Source: AC-32 sp963766375 (lineage in GTDB: Bacteria; Actinomycetota; Thermoleophilia; Gaiellales; Gaiellaceae). From it: a stretch of 64,000 bases of DNA. Made by a program: the position numbers and the translations under genes. Below the pieces are notes generated by a model. That model saw only the letters and a list, made by a program, of their open reading frames with translations, had not been told where the DNA came from and did no database searches. Position 1 is the first letter of the stretch. The number at the start of each line of letters is the position of its first letter. Location: positions 496,001 to 560,000 of the forward strand of contig CAVXZG010000019.1 of assembly GCA_963766375.1 (NCBI GenBank), read 5' to 3'. Shown here piece by piece: positions 24,561 through 33,259 of the stretch.

Positions 24561-26234
24561 TTAAGGAGCGTCGGGCTGAATGCCGCCGTCCAGGTACTGC
24601 AAGCCGAACTTGGCGATCTGCGAGAAGGCCGGCGCGGCCACCACGCCGCCCCAGATCGCGCCCTGGGGCTCGTCCACGGAGACCAGGATCACGAGGCGCG
24701 GCCGCGAGGCAGGCACGACGCCGACGAACGAGGCCACGTAGCGCGAGTCGGAGTAGCCGCCCCGCTCGTCGGGCTTGGCCGCGGTTCCGGTCTTGCCGGC
24801 CACCTGGTAGCCGGGCACCTCGGCCAAGGTGCCGGTGCCCTCCGCCACGACGTTCTTCAGCATGGCCATGATCTGGCGTGCCACCCACTGCGTCACGATG
24901 CGCCGGCGGCCGGGGACCTTCGGGGCACCGTCGCCGACGTGATCGACGAGATGCGGCTGGACCCACAAACCGCGGTTCGCGATCGCCGCGTACGCGGAGG
25001 CCATCTGGATCGGAGTGACGGCGATGCCCTGGCCGATCGGGATATTGCCGATCGACGAGCCCGACCAGCGCTCCTCGGGCAGGACGATTCCCTGGCTCTC
25101 GCCGGGAAAGTCGATCCCGGTCAGCTTCCCGAAGCCGAAGCGCTTGATCCAACGGACAAGGCGCTGCTTGCCCAGCTTCTGAGCCAGCGTGATCGCGCCC
25201 ACGTTGGAGGAGTGGGAGAGGATATGAGCGACGGTCATCGTCTCCGTGCCGCGCGGCTCGGCGTCGTGGACCACGCGGTCGGCGACCTGGATCGAATACG
25301 GGAGGGTGAAGCGCGTCGTCGGCGAGACGAGCCGGTCCGAGAGCGCTCCCGCGACGGTGACCAGCTTGAAGGTCGAGCCTGGCTCATACGTGTCGGTGAC
25401 GGCGCGGTTGCGCTGGAAGACGCGCCACACCTTCGGGTAGTCGTTCGCATCGAACCCCGGCGCGACCGCCATCGCCCGCACCGCGCCGGTGGCCGGGTCG
25501 AGCACGATCGCCGTCGCGCTCTTGGCGTGCCACTTCCGGACGGTGTCCCGCAGCACCGCCTGTGCGTTCGACTGAAGCGTGTGATCGAGGGTCAGATAGA
25601 CGTCCTCGCCGTCGCGCTCGGTCCGCGAGGTGATCGTGTCGATCGCCTGACCCGAAGCGTCCTTGACGATCCGCTCGCGGCCCGGTCGGCCGGCCAGCTG
25701 CCTGTTGAGCGAGAGCTCGAGCCCGGCGAGGCCCTTGTTGTCCACGCCTGCGTAGCCGAGCACCTGCGCCGCGAGGTTGAACTGCGGGTAGAAGCGCTGC
25801 TCCTCGTGGTAGAAGCCGAGCCCGGGCAGGCCCTTGCGCGCGAGCTTCGCCGCCAGCGCTGAGTCCGCCTTCCGCGCCACGTAGACGAAGCCGCGCGTGC
25901 GGTCGGCCAGCAGCGCGTAGACCTCGTTCTCGTCCAGCCGCATGATCTTCGCCACCGTCGCGGCCTCGCTGCGTGGATCCGTGACCGTGCGGGGGTCGGC
26001 GTAGACCGTCGTCGCCTGCTCACCGATTGCGAGCTGTACTCCGCCACGGTCGTAGAGCGTGCCGCGGGCGGCGGGGATCGTCACCTCTTCGCTGTGCTGG
26101 TTCGATGCGAGCCTGCCGAAGGACGCGGCGCGCACGCCCTGGAGCCAGGCGGCGCGCAGGAACGCCACGCCGAACGCGAGCACGAAGATCGCAAGCAGCA
26201 ACCGGATGCGGCGATTGGCGACGCGCGTGCTCAA
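24561..26234 (-). CDS. ftsI: Peptidoglycan D,D-transpeptidase FtsI / PBP2-like (class B PBP)
   Basis: A 557-residue class B penicillin-binding protein: short cytoplasmic tail, one membrane helix (LLLAIFVLAFGVAFLRAAW), a dimerisation domain and a transpeptidase domain. The catalytic motifs are STFK at 287-290, SSN at 342-344 and KTG at 481-483. It cross-links septal peptidoglycan with FtsW. It follows ftsL with a 4-bp overlap, as usual in dcw clusters. The C-terminus lacks PASTA domains. Confidence 0.95.
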   Translation of the reverse strand: MSTRVANRRIRLLLAIFVLAFGVAFLRAAWLQGVRAASFGRLASNQHSEEVTIPAARGTLYDRGGVQLAIGEQATTVYADPRTVTDPRSEAATVAKIMRLDENEVYALLADRTRGFVYVARKADSALAAKLARKGLPGLGFYHEEQRFYPQFNLAAQVLGYAGVDNKGLAGLELSLNRQLAGRPGRERIVKDASGQAIDTITSRTERDGEDVYLTLDHTLQSNAQAVLRDTVRKWHAKSATAIVLDPATGAVRAMAVAPGFDANDYPKVWRVFQRNRAVTDTYEPGSTFKLVTVAGALSDRLVSPTTRFTLPYSIQVADRVVHDAEPRGTETMTVAHILSHSSNVGAITLAQKLGKQRLVRWIKRFGFGKLTGIDFPGESQGIVLPEERWSGSSIGNIPIGQGIAVTPIQMASAYAAIANRGLWVQPHLVDHVGDGAPKVPGRRRIVTQWVARQIMAMLKNVVAEGTGTLAEVPGYQVAGKTGTAAKPDERGGYSDSRYVASFVGVVPASRPRLVILVSVDEPQGAIWGGVVAAPAFSQIAKFGLQYLDGGIQPDAP

Positions 26235-26611
26235 CGCGCCCGTGGCCCCAGGCGCACGTACGTGGTCTCAGACGGGTTGGCCTGGACGAGACCGAACTGC
26301 TTGCGCGCCAAGAGTTCGATGCGAGGCGACGCCGCGGCCATCCCGAGCTCCGAGGCGAGCGCCTGCTTCTCCGCGCGGAGGCGCGTACGTTCCGAGTTGA
26401 GCTTGTCGAGCTGGACGTTCAGGCGCAGCACGGCCACGTTGAGGGCGACCACACCGGTGAGCAGGACGGCCGTGATGGCGATCCAGACGACCCCGCCGGC
26501 GAGACCGCGCCGCCGTGCACGCGCACTTGGGCGGCGCCTCGGCTCAGACCTCGGTCGCCCCCGAGGTTGCGGAGATGGAAGAGCGGGGGCGGCGTCGCTC
26601 CAGGAAGCCAT
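26231..26611 (-). CDS. ftsL: FtsL-like septum protein
   Basis: A 126-residue bitopic protein: a Pro/Arg-rich cytoplasmic N-terminus, one membrane helix (GVVWIAITAVLLTGVVALNVAVL) and a periplasmic coiled coil (VQLDKLNSERTRLRAEKQALASEL). This is the FtsL/DivIC layout. It sits between rsmH and ftsI, the standard ftsL position. Sequence identity to any single family member is expected to be low, so the call rests on layout and context. Confidence 0.85.
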   Translation of the reverse strand: MASWSDAAPALPSPQPRGRPRSEPRRRPSARARRRGLAGGVVWIAITAVLLTGVVALNVAVLRLNVQLDKLNSERTRLRAEKQALASELGMAAASPRIELLARKQFGLVQANPSETTYVRLGPRAR

Positions 26612-26615
26612 GTTC

Positions 26616-27578
26616 CTAGTCCTCGCTCTTGACGGCAGCGCGCAGACGGGCCGAGGCCGCGCGCGGATTGACGGCGAGCTCCTGCGCCGAAGGCTTGATC
26701 GGCCGGCGCGAGAGCGCCCGCAGCGCCGGCTCGTTCCCGCAAACGCAGACCGGAAAGTCCGGCGGACACGTGCAGCCCTTCTCCTCCGCGCGCAGGAAGC
26801 GCTTGACGATCCGGTCCTCGAGGGAGTGGAAGCTGATCACGGCGAGGCGACCTCCGGGGCGCAGCATCTCGAGCGCAGTGGGCAGCGCCGCCTCGATCGA
26901 GCCGAGCTCGTCGTTGACCGCGATCCGCAACGCCTGGAACACGCGCTTCGCTGGATGGCCGTCGCCGAAGCGGGCCGGAGCCGGGATCGCCGCCTTGATC
27001 GTCTCGACAAGCTCGCCCGTCCGCTCGAACGGCTGCTCGCGCCGGCGGCGCCCGATCGCGCGGGCGATCTGCCGCGCGTAGCGCTCCTCGCCGTAGTCCT
27101 TGAAGATCCGGGTCAGCTCACGCTCGCTCTCCTCGTTCACGAGGTCGCGAGCGGAGGGCTCAGAGTCGGGGTCCATACGCATGTCGAGCGGCGCGTCGGT
27201 CGCGTAGGAGAAGCCCCGCTCCGGGCGGTCGATCTGCATGCTCGAGACGCCGAGGTCGAAGAGGATCGCGTCGGCCTTGACGCCGTTCGAAGCCAGCTGC
27301 TCGAGCACGAGCGAGAACTCGCCGCGCAGGAAGCGGCCCTGGAACCCATTCCGCTTGCGAAGGCGGTCGAAGTAGGAGCGCACCGACGGGTCGCGGTCGA
27401 TCGCGATCAGCTTGCCGCGGCCGCCGAGATCGGCGGCGAGGAGCTCGGCGTGCCCGCCGGCTCCAAAGGTGGCGTCGACGACGGTCTGCCCCGGCTCGAC
27501 AGCCAGAGCCTCACGCACCGCGTCCGCGAGGACGGGAACGTGGTCAGTCTCGTTGGGTCGCAAGACGTTCGGCAACAT
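26616..27578 (-). CDS. rsmH: 16S rRNA (cytosine(1402)-N(4))-methyltransferase
   Basis: A SAM-dependent methyltransferase of about 320 residues (formerly MraW) acting on C1402 of 16S rRNA. The N-terminal HVPVLADAV, the SAM-site motif DATFGAGGHAE, the FDLGVSSMQIDRPERGFSY signature and the C-terminal AVISFHSLEDRIVKRF motif are all present. I use the ATG at 27578, which has GGGAG about 8 bp upstream; a GTG at 27587 is possible. It overlaps the end of mraZ by about 35 bp. Confidence 0.95.
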   Translation of the reverse strand: MLPNVLRPNETDHVPVLADAVREALAVEPGQTVVDATFGAGGHAELLAADLGGRGKLIAIDRDPSVRSYFDRLRKRNGFQGRFLRGEFSLVLEQLASNGVKADAILFDLGVSSMQIDRPERGFSYATDAPLDMRMDPDSEPSARDLVNEESERELTRIFKDYGEERYARQIARAIGRRRREQPFERTGELVETIKAAIPAPARFGDGHPAKRVFQALRIAVNDELGSIEAALPTALEMLRPGGRLAVISFHSLEDRIVKRFLRAEEKGCTCPPDFPVCVCGNEPALRALSRRPIKPSAQELAVNPRAASARLRAAVKSED

Positions 27579-27978
27579 CCTCCGCACTCCCTTCGAACTC
27601 CTTGACGTGGTCGGCCCAGGCTGCGCGGTCCCAGATCTCCAGGTGATCCCCCACTCCGGCGATCACGACCTCGCGCCCGATGCTCGCTGTCTTGGTCAGC
27701 GCCGCCGGGACCAGCATGCGCCCCTGCTTGTCCGGTTCCGTCTCCGAAGCGCCGGCGTAGAAGTACCGGTGCATCAGACGTCCCTCCTTGCTGAGCGGGT
27801 CGAGCCCGGCGAGCCGGCTCTGGACCATCTGTTCCCACTCCGCATGCGGAAAGCAGTAGAGACACCCGTCCATACCGCGGGTGATGACGAGGCCGCCGGA
27901 AAGCGCTTGGCGAAACTTGGCCGGTAGCGTGAGGCGGTTCTTGTCATCGATCGTATGCTCGAACTCACCTAGAAGCAT
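27544..27978 (-). CDS. mraZ: Transcriptional regulator MraZ
   Basis: A 144-residue protein with two AbrB/SpoVT-like half-repeats, beginning MLLGEFEHTIDDKNRLTLPAKFR; the second repeat is DKQGRMLVPAALTKTASIGREVVIAGVGDHLEIWD. MraZ binds direct repeats upstream of its own gene and represses the dcw cluster. The ATG at 27978 is chosen because the residues upstream of it are unconserved. Its predicted operator lies immediately before the start. Confidence 0.95.
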   Translation of the reverse strand: MLLGEFEHTIDDKNRLTLPAKFRQALSGGLVITRGMDGCLYCFPHAEWEQMVQSRLAGLDPLSKEGRLMHRYFYAGASETEPDKQGRMLVPAALTKTASIGREVVIAGVGDHLEIWDRAAWADHVKEFEGSAEDVAERLATQRD

Positions 27979-28020
27979 TCCACTTCGCCCCACTTTAGAC
28001 CACGATCTCCCACTTCGCAA
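27979..28020 (-). promoter_or_regulatory. mraZ promoter covered by four MraZ boxes
   Basis: On the minus strand GTGG pentamers recur at exact 10-bp steps: GTGGG at 28009-28013, GTGGT at 27999-28003, GTGGG at 27989-27993 and GTGGA at 27979-27983. A -35 TTGCGA (28015-28020), 17-bp spacer and -10 TAAAGT (27992-27997) are interleaved with them. This is the classic MraZ operator layout and implies tight autorepression. The leader before ATG 27978 would be only about 6 nt. Confidence 0.85.
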
Positions 28021-28069
28021 CCCCTGCGGCCCACATCTCACAATTCGCCGGGCAGCCCCGTTTGAAGGA

Positions 28070-28539
28070 ATGATGGAAGTCGTGCAGATCCCGCCGTTCG
28101 AGCGGTTCTACGAGGAGCAGCGAGGCTTCGTGCTCTCGCAGCTCCGGCGAATGCTCGGCCGGGACGCCGCGGACGATGCGTTCCAGGAGACCTTCCTGCG
28201 CGCCTTGCGCGCGTATCCGAGGCTGGAGCACGGTCAGCATCTGCGAGCGTGGGCGCTCGCGATCGCACGCAATGTCGCGCTCGATGCCCTGCGCCGGGAG
28301 CGGGCAAGCTCGGCAGAGGTGCCGGAGATCGAGTCGGTCGACGAGCCGCTCCCCTACGAGGAGCTGCGCCGGCTAACACCGAAGACTTGCCTCAGAAAGA
28401 GCGCGCCGCCGTCTTCCTCCGCTACGGCTACGACCTGAGCTACGACGACATCGGCGCCGCGCTCGGGTCCTCCACCGAGGCGGCACGGCAAGCGACGTCC
28501 TCAGGCGTTCGCCGACTACGAAAGAAGGAGCAGTCGTGA
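28070..28539 (+). CDS. ECF-like sigma factor (frameshifted in this sequence)
   Basis: A sigma-70 family protein of about 155 residues with only regions 2 and 4. Region 2 is seen in FYEEQRGFVLSQLRRML and DAFQETFLRALRAYP, with LRAWALAIARNVALDALRRER after it. Region 4 (LPQKERAAVFLRYGYDLSYDDIG, then STEAARQATSSGVRRLRK) is in a different register. Deleting the two A at 28375-28376 joins them as RRLTEDLPQKERAAV. A good GAAGGA ribosome site precedes the ATG pair at 28070. No anti-sigma gene is adjacent; the next gene, ogt, overlaps its stop (GTGA), so the two are probably co-expressed. Confidence 0.8.
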
Positions 28540-29104
28540 CCGTTTCTCCCGAGCTCGACAGCCGCTTCCGCGATGCGGCAGCCGCCGAGGGCCTCCTCGA
28601 CGTCGCGTACGACCTCGTGGACTCGCCGGTCGGGCAGCTGCTCGTTGCGGTCACCGATCAGGGCCTCTGCGAGATCCACTACGACCCGGAGCCCGAGCGC
28701 GAGGAAGAGCAGCTCGCCCGCGCGTTCGGCGTCCGCGTTCTGCGCTCGCCGAAGCCGACCGACGAGGCTCGGCGCCAGCTCGACGAGTACTTCGCCGGCA
28801 AGCGCACAGAACTTCGAGCTCCGCGCTCGACCTGCGGCTGGCACGCGAGTTCGGGCGCGCGGTGCTCGAGGAGCTCGCTCGCGTCCCCTACGGTGAGCTG
28901 ACCACCTACGGCAACCTGGCCGCGCGCGCCGGCCGCCCTCGGGCCGCCCGCGCGGTCGGAACGGTGATGAACCGCAACCCGGTGCCGATCGTGCTCCCGT
29001 GCCACCGCGTCGTCGGCTCGACCGGCTCGCTGGTCGGCTACGCAGGCGGGCTCGACCGCAAGCGGACGCTGCTCGAGCTGGAAGGCGCATTGCTGAAGTC
29101 TTGA
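28536..29104 (+). CDS. ogt: Methylated-DNA--protein-cysteine S-methyltransferase (frameshifted in this sequence)
   Basis: A suicide DNA-repair protein that removes O6-alkyl groups from guanine. The N-terminal domain reads from GTG 28536 (YDLVDSPVGQLLVAVTDQGL). The catalytic domain, in another register, has RVPYGELTTYGNLAARAG, the acceptor-Cys motif PCHRVVGSTG and GYAGGLDRKR. Removing one base near 28811 and one near 28821 gives RTDFELALDLRLAREFG, which matches the family linker. It overlaps the sigma-factor stop, an unusual coupling that hints at a damage-responsive regulon. Confidence 0.85.
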
Positions 29105-29157
29105 CTCCCGGGCGGGAGGGCGTTATGACGGTCGCCCAACCATCCGAGGAGGCAGAG

Positions 29158-29550
29158 ATGAAGAGGCTCGTACTCGCCGCAGTCGTGGCGCTCATGCTTG
29201 TGCCCGCCGCTCCGGCGACCGCGGCCAAGGGACCGACGCTCCGTTCCCTCCAGGCTCAGATCACCACCCTGAAGAAGCAGGTCAAGACACTGCAGAAGAA
29301 GGTCAAGGCGAACGAGAACTTGACACTCGGCACGCTGGCCTACAGCGGCTGCAGCTTCGCCGTCACCGCCGACGCGTTCCAGGGAACCTGGACGGCGCTG
29401 GACGCCCGGCTCGGCGCTCCGCCGCTCTTCGGCACTCAGACGCCGGTCGACGACTTCGGCGTCTGCCAGGCGTTCTCGATCGTGAGGGCGAAGAACCAGA
29501 ACCCGCCGACCGTGGGGGTCTTTCAGGCGCTGCTGAACATCTTCAAGTAG
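29158..29550 (+). CDS. Secreted coiled-coil protein
   Basis: A 130-residue exported protein of unknown function. A clear signal peptide (MKRLVLAAVVALMLVPAAPATAA) precedes a heptad-like stretch, LQAQITTLKKQVKTLQKKVK, and then a small globular part with two Cys (YSGCSFAVTADAF and FGVCQAFSIV) that could form a disulfide. GAGGAGG lies 6-12 bp before the ATG at 29158, a strong Shine-Dalgarno, unlike the leaderless starts elsewhere in the window. It ends convergently with an 8-bp overlap of the next gene. Confidence 0.8.
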   Translation: MKRLVLAAVVALMLVPAAPATAAKGPTLRSLQAQITTLKKQVKTLQKKVKANENLTLGTLAYSGCSFAVTADAFQGTWTALDARLGAPPLFGTQTPVDDFGVCQAFSIVRAKNQNPPTVGVFQALLNIFK

Positions 29551-29773
29551 CCGGAGCGTCGTCGCCCGGCTCGAGCAGGGCGCGCGCTAGCTCGAGATCG
29601 GACGGGTGCACGAGGATCTCGAGCATGCCGCCTGAACCGAACCCTTCGAACGGAGAGTCCTGCTCCTGGGTCGGCCGGTAGGCGCATTCGATGTCGTTGG
29701 CCCGGAGGAGCTGGCAGAAGACCTCCGCCTCCGGCTCGCCCAGCACCGTGGTTGCTCGAACGGCCTCGTCCAC
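29543..29773 (-). CDS. Small DUF2007-like signal-transducing protein
   Basis: A protein of about 76 residues starting at GTG 29773. It has the pattern of the small DUF2007 (putative prokaryotic signal transducing) family: a beta-alpha start with GEPEAEVFCQLLRANDIECAY, a Gly-rich loop (FEGFGSGGM), then LEILVHPSDLELARALLE. The domain looks like a single ACT/ferredoxin-like fold. It begins 17 bp after the stop of the YcaQ-like gene and is probably co-transcribed with it. Function is unknown. Confidence 0.7.
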   Translation of the reverse strand: MDEAVRATTVLGEPEAEVFCQLLRANDIECAYRPTQEQDSPFEGFGSGGMLEILVHPSDLELARALLEPGDDAPAT

Positions 29774-29790
29774 GTTTCGAGCGTAGCGGC

Positions 29791-30781
29791 TCAGGCGTTG
29801 CGGCGCAGGAAGGCGGTGAGCGGTCTGAGCGCCTCGTCGAGCCGTGATGTGTCGCCCCACGCGCCGAGCACCTCGAGCTTTCGCGTCTTGCGGTCGAAGC
29901 GCGGCTCGACCCGCCCGACGAGCTGGTCGCCGGCCAGGAGCGGCAGGACGTAGTAGCCGTACTCGCGCTTCGCAGCGGGGACGTACATCTCGAGTCGGTA
30001 GCGGAACCCGAAGAGCGCCTCCGCCCGGTCGCGGTCGTGCACGAGCCGGTCGAAGGGCGAGAGCACCGTGACTCGATCGGGCACCGGCTCGTCGCTCACG
30101 TCGGGGTGGGCAAGCCACTCGCCCTTCTCGAGCCGGACGCCGAGAGCGCGGAAGCGTTGCTCGGCGAGTGCCCGCTCCGCCTCGCGTGGCGTGACGAGGT
30201 CGCTTTCCGGGTACCAGCGCTCGGCGAGATCCCAGAGACGCTGGCCGCCGCGCCTCCCGACGACGGCCACCTCGCCGATTCTGTGCAGTGCCTCCAGCAT
30301 CTGCGCGACCTGGCGCCTGCCGAACCAGCGGTGCTCGCCGCGCCGCTCGGCAGCGCGGTCCTCCAGCTCCCGCGAGAGCAGCGGCCCGCGCCGCTCGAGC
30401 TCGCGCAGGACGTAGCGGCGGAAGCCGGCGTTCTGGCGCAGGAACTCCTTCCGGCGGCGGTCCCAGCTGTACGTTGCCGCGCGTCGGCTCTTGCCGCATC
30501 AGGGCGCGGATCAGCGGCAGCGACTCGATCGGGTAGACGAACGCGTTCCACTCGAAGAGCTTCCGCTCATCCCAGATGAGCCGGTCGAGCTCGGCGGTGT
30601 CGTAGCTCCCGAGCCGGCTGAAGAGCACGAGGTGCTGCGGCGTCGCAACGGTGGCGATCGGGTCGAGCTGCAGCGACCCGAGCCGGCGGACGGTGTCGAG
30701 CACGCCGCTCGCGGAGCCGTCGAGCAGCTGCGCGCGGACCGCGATCCGCCGCGCCTGCTCGAGGCTGACCTTCCGGGACAC
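29791..30781 (-). CDS. YcaQ-like winged-helix DNA glycosylase (QxD type, frameshifted)
   Basis: A second member of the AlkZ/YcaQ family. The N-terminal 100 residues read from 30781 and contain the catalytic motif QLD (residues 38-40, in GSLQLDPI), the YcaQ-type QxD signature. The rest continues in another register from SWDRRRKEFLRQN through DRLVHDRDRAEALFGF, REYGYYVLPLL and ends TAFLRRNA. Removing about one base near 30478 gives a smooth join (PTRAATYSWDRRRKE-like). YcaQ unhooks interstrand cross-links in E. coli. It is distinct from the QxQ paralogue at 1898. Confidence 0.82.
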
Positions 30782-30800
30782 GAGCGTGAGTCAAGCAGGA

Positions 30801-31521
30801 TCAGGCGGTTCGGCGGGCCTCCTCGTAGTCGGACAGGAGCCGGTAGCCCACACCCCAGACGTTGAGCACGCAGTCCTCGGCGCCGGCCCGGGCGAGCTTG
30901 CGCCGGAGGCGCGAGGCGTGCGAATCCAACGTGCGAGTGCGGCCGAGCGACCTGAAGCCCCAGACCTCGCGCAGCAGCTCCTCCTTGGTGAAGACCCGCA
31001 CCGGGTCGGCCGCGAGCTTCACCAGCAGCTCGTACTCCTTCGCGGCCAGCGCGACCGGAAGGCCGTGCACAGTCACCCGCCTCGTCGCGCGGTCCACCGC
31101 GAGAGGCCCGGCGGCCAGCCGCTCCCGCGCGCTCGGCTGCGTGCGACGCAAGCACCGCGTGGATGCGCGCGACCAGCTCCTCGTAGTGGAACGGCCTCGG
31201 CACGAAGTCGTCGCATCCGCGCGCGAAGGCATGCACGCGGTCGACGGCGTCGGCGCGAGCCTCGCCGAGCACGATCACAGGCACATCGCGATCCCATGAG
31301 CGCCCGGGCTCACCTTCTCGCAGCACGCGGCACACCTCGAGCGCCGGCGCATCGGGGAGGCCGCCAACCAAGACGAGGTCGGGCCGCTCCCGCTCCACCA
31401 GCTCCAGCGCCTCCCGTCCCGCTCCGGCGCCGAGCACCGAGAAGCCGTCGCTCGCCAGGTGTCGCTCGAGGAACTCTCGTGTCCCCGGCTCAGCCTCGGC
31501 GAGAAGCAGCGCCCGCAACAT
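30801..31521 (-). CDS. OmpR-like regulator with a degenerate receiver (frameshifted)
   Basis: An N-terminal receiver-like domain is joined to a C-terminal winged-helix DNA-binding domain of the OmpR/PhoB type (AAKEYELLVKLAADP, EVWGFRSLGRTRTLDSHASRLRRKL, NVWGVGYRLL). The two halves are in different registers; removing one base near 31152 gives AVLRRTQPSARERLAAGP. The receiver lacks its key residues: the acidic pair is AE, the phospho-acceptor position in LVLVGGLPD is Gly, and the KPF lysine is replaced (PRPFHYEEL). It is therefore probably a pseudo-receiver that does not use phosphorylation. No sensor kinase is adjacent. Confidence 0.8.
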
Positions 31522-31590
31522 GCAGCCGAAGCTACCGCCGGCCGAGCGACGCCGCCAGATGTCCTTTCGCGCGGAACTGCGACGAGATTT

Positions 31591-33255
31591 CTACAACCGG
31601 CCGGAGCGGAGAACGCCCCACAGGAGCCACAACCCGAGGGCGCCCGATAACACGAACCCGACGAACGAGAGGAAGTTCACGCCTGCGATCTGCGGCCCGC
31701 TCGTCGAGAAGATCCCGATCAGGCTCGAGCCGATCAGGCCGCCCACGACGACGAGCGCGATCACGAGCCGATTGAAGGCGACGTCGAGCTTGCGCATGAA
31801 CTCGTCGAGGCCCTTGTGCACGAAGCCGATCTCGATCTGCCCGTCGCGCGCCTCGTCCAGGATGTCGTGCAGCTGGTATGGCAGCTCGCGGGCGATCCGC
31901 GCCAGCTCGATCCCCTCCTTGCGGGCTCGCATCACCATGCGCCGCGGCGTGTAGCGCTCCAGCATGAGCGAGCGCGCGTAGGGCTTCGCCACCTCGAAGA
32001 CGTTGAAGTCCGGATAGAGCTCGATCCCGACCGAGCCCAGGGTCGCGATCGCCTTGTCGAGCATCACGAAGCGCGTCGGGAGGCGCAGGTTGAGGCGGTA
32101 GATCAGCTGGAAGGCCTCGCGGATCACCGCCAGCGGGTCGATCTCGGCGAGGCTCACGCCGTAGTAGCGGTAGTACATCTCGCGCAGCTCGGCGACGAAC
32201 TCCTCCTCGCGCTCCTTCGGGTAGCGGACGCCGAGCTCGGCCAGCCGGCGCGGGATCTGCTCGATCTGCTCATTCGCGGCGTCGATGAACAACCGCGTCA
32301 GCTTCGACATGTCCTCGTCGGTCAGCTTGCCGACCTGGCCGAAGTCGACGATCCCGATCTGGTCGCCGTCCCCGAGCACGAAGATGTTGGCGGGGTGCGG
32401 GTCGCCGTGGAAGAACCCGTGCCGGAAGATCATCGTCATCCAGGTCTCGGTGACGAGGTACGCGAGCCGGCGGCGCTCCTCCATCTCCCACGCGTCGAGC
32501 GGCAGGTCGGCCAGCTGCATGCCCTCCACCAGCTCGAGCGTGAGCACGCGCGTGCGCGTGTAGCTCCAGTAGACGCGGGGGATCTTCACGTGCGGATGGC
32601 CGGAGAAGCGGTGGTGGAACGCTTCGGCATTGCGGCCCTCGAGCCGGTAGTCGAGCTCCTGGCGGATCGAGCGCGCGAACTCGTCCACGAGCTGTCGCGC
32701 ATCGATGAAGTCGAGCGCGCGCACCCGCTCGCGCACGAGGCGTGCGGCCTGGTAGAGGAGCGCGAGGTCGGCCTCGACCTGGCGCGGCGCGTTCGGCCGC
32801 TGCACCTTGACGGCGACGCGGTTCCCGTTCGGGAGCGTCGCCCGGTGCACCTGGCCGATCGAGGCGGCCGCGACCGGGGTCGGATCGAAGTCGGTGAAGA
32901 GCTGCTCGACCGAGAGACCGAGGTCCTCGCGGATCACGCGCTCGACGTCCTCGTACGGGAACGGCCGCACGTCGTCCTGGAGCGACTGGAGCTCGACCAG
33001 GATGTCCGGCGGGACGATGTCGGGCCGCGTCGAGAGCAGCTGGCCGAACTTGACGAAGGTCGGCCCGAGCTCGTCGAGCAGCTCGCGCAGGTGCTGGCCG
33101 CGCTGCGAGGGCGATCCCTCCGGCGGGAGCTTCGGCCTCCCCGGCAGCAGGTCGGTCAGGCGGTGGGTCTCGAAGAAGTAGCCGAACCCGTGCCTGACGG
33201 CCACTTGCGCAATCTCGGAGAGGCGCCCGAGGTTCCTCGTGGCGGTACTCGCCAT
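31591..33255 (-). CDS. ABC1/UbiB-family atypical protein kinase
   Basis: A 554-residue UbiB/ADCK-like protein. Family features are the KxGQ motif (FVKFGQLLSTRPDIVP), the Ala-rich loop AAASIGQVHRA that replaces the protein-kinase P-loop, AVKVQRPN with the ATP-site Lys, HGDPHPANIF and the metal-binding DFG of IVDFGQVG. Two C-terminal membrane helices follow (LVIALVVVGGLIGSSLIGIF and FVGFVLSGALGLWLLWGVL). Relatives act as ATPases supporting quinone biosynthesis or lipid handling. It lies 4 bp after plsC and is the last gene of the tgt-yajC-secDF run. Confidence 0.92.
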   Translation of the reverse strand: MASTATRNLGRLSEIAQVAVRHGFGYFFETHRLTDLLPGRPKLPPEGSPSQRGQHLRELLDELGPTFVKFGQLLSTRPDIVPPDILVELQSLQDDVRPFPYEDVERVIREDLGLSVEQLFTDFDPTPVAAASIGQVHRATLPNGNRVAVKVQRPNAPRQVEADLALLYQAARLVRERVRALDFIDARQLVDEFARSIRQELDYRLEGRNAEAFHHRFSGHPHVKIPRVYWSYTRTRVLTLELVEGMQLADLPLDAWEMEERRRLAYLVTETWMTMIFRHGFFHGDPHPANIFVLGDGDQIGIVDFGQVGKLTDEDMSKLTRLFIDAANEQIEQIPRRLAELGVRYPKEREEEFVAELREMYYRYYGVSLAEIDPLAVIREAFQLIYRLNLRLPTRFVMLDKAIATLGSVGIELYPDFNVFEVAKPYARSLMLERYTPRRMVMRARKEGIELARIARELPYQLHDILDEARDGQIEIGFVHKGLDEFMRKLDVAFNRLVIALVVVGGLIGSSLIGIFSTSGPQIAGVNFLSFVGFVLSGALGLWLLWGVLRSGRL

Positions 33256-33259
33256 GCGT

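Noticed and set aside
29543..30781. A single 412-residue protein
   Set aside because: The N-terminal part is the YcaQ-like glycosylase and the C-terminal 76 residues are a separate DUF2007-like protein; the middle is an out-of-frame read.
28070..31521. Programmed ribosomal frameshifting to explain the broken genes
   Set aside because: No slippery heptamer with downstream structure is common to the sites, and most sites need removal of one extra base at differing short sequences, which fits sequence error better.
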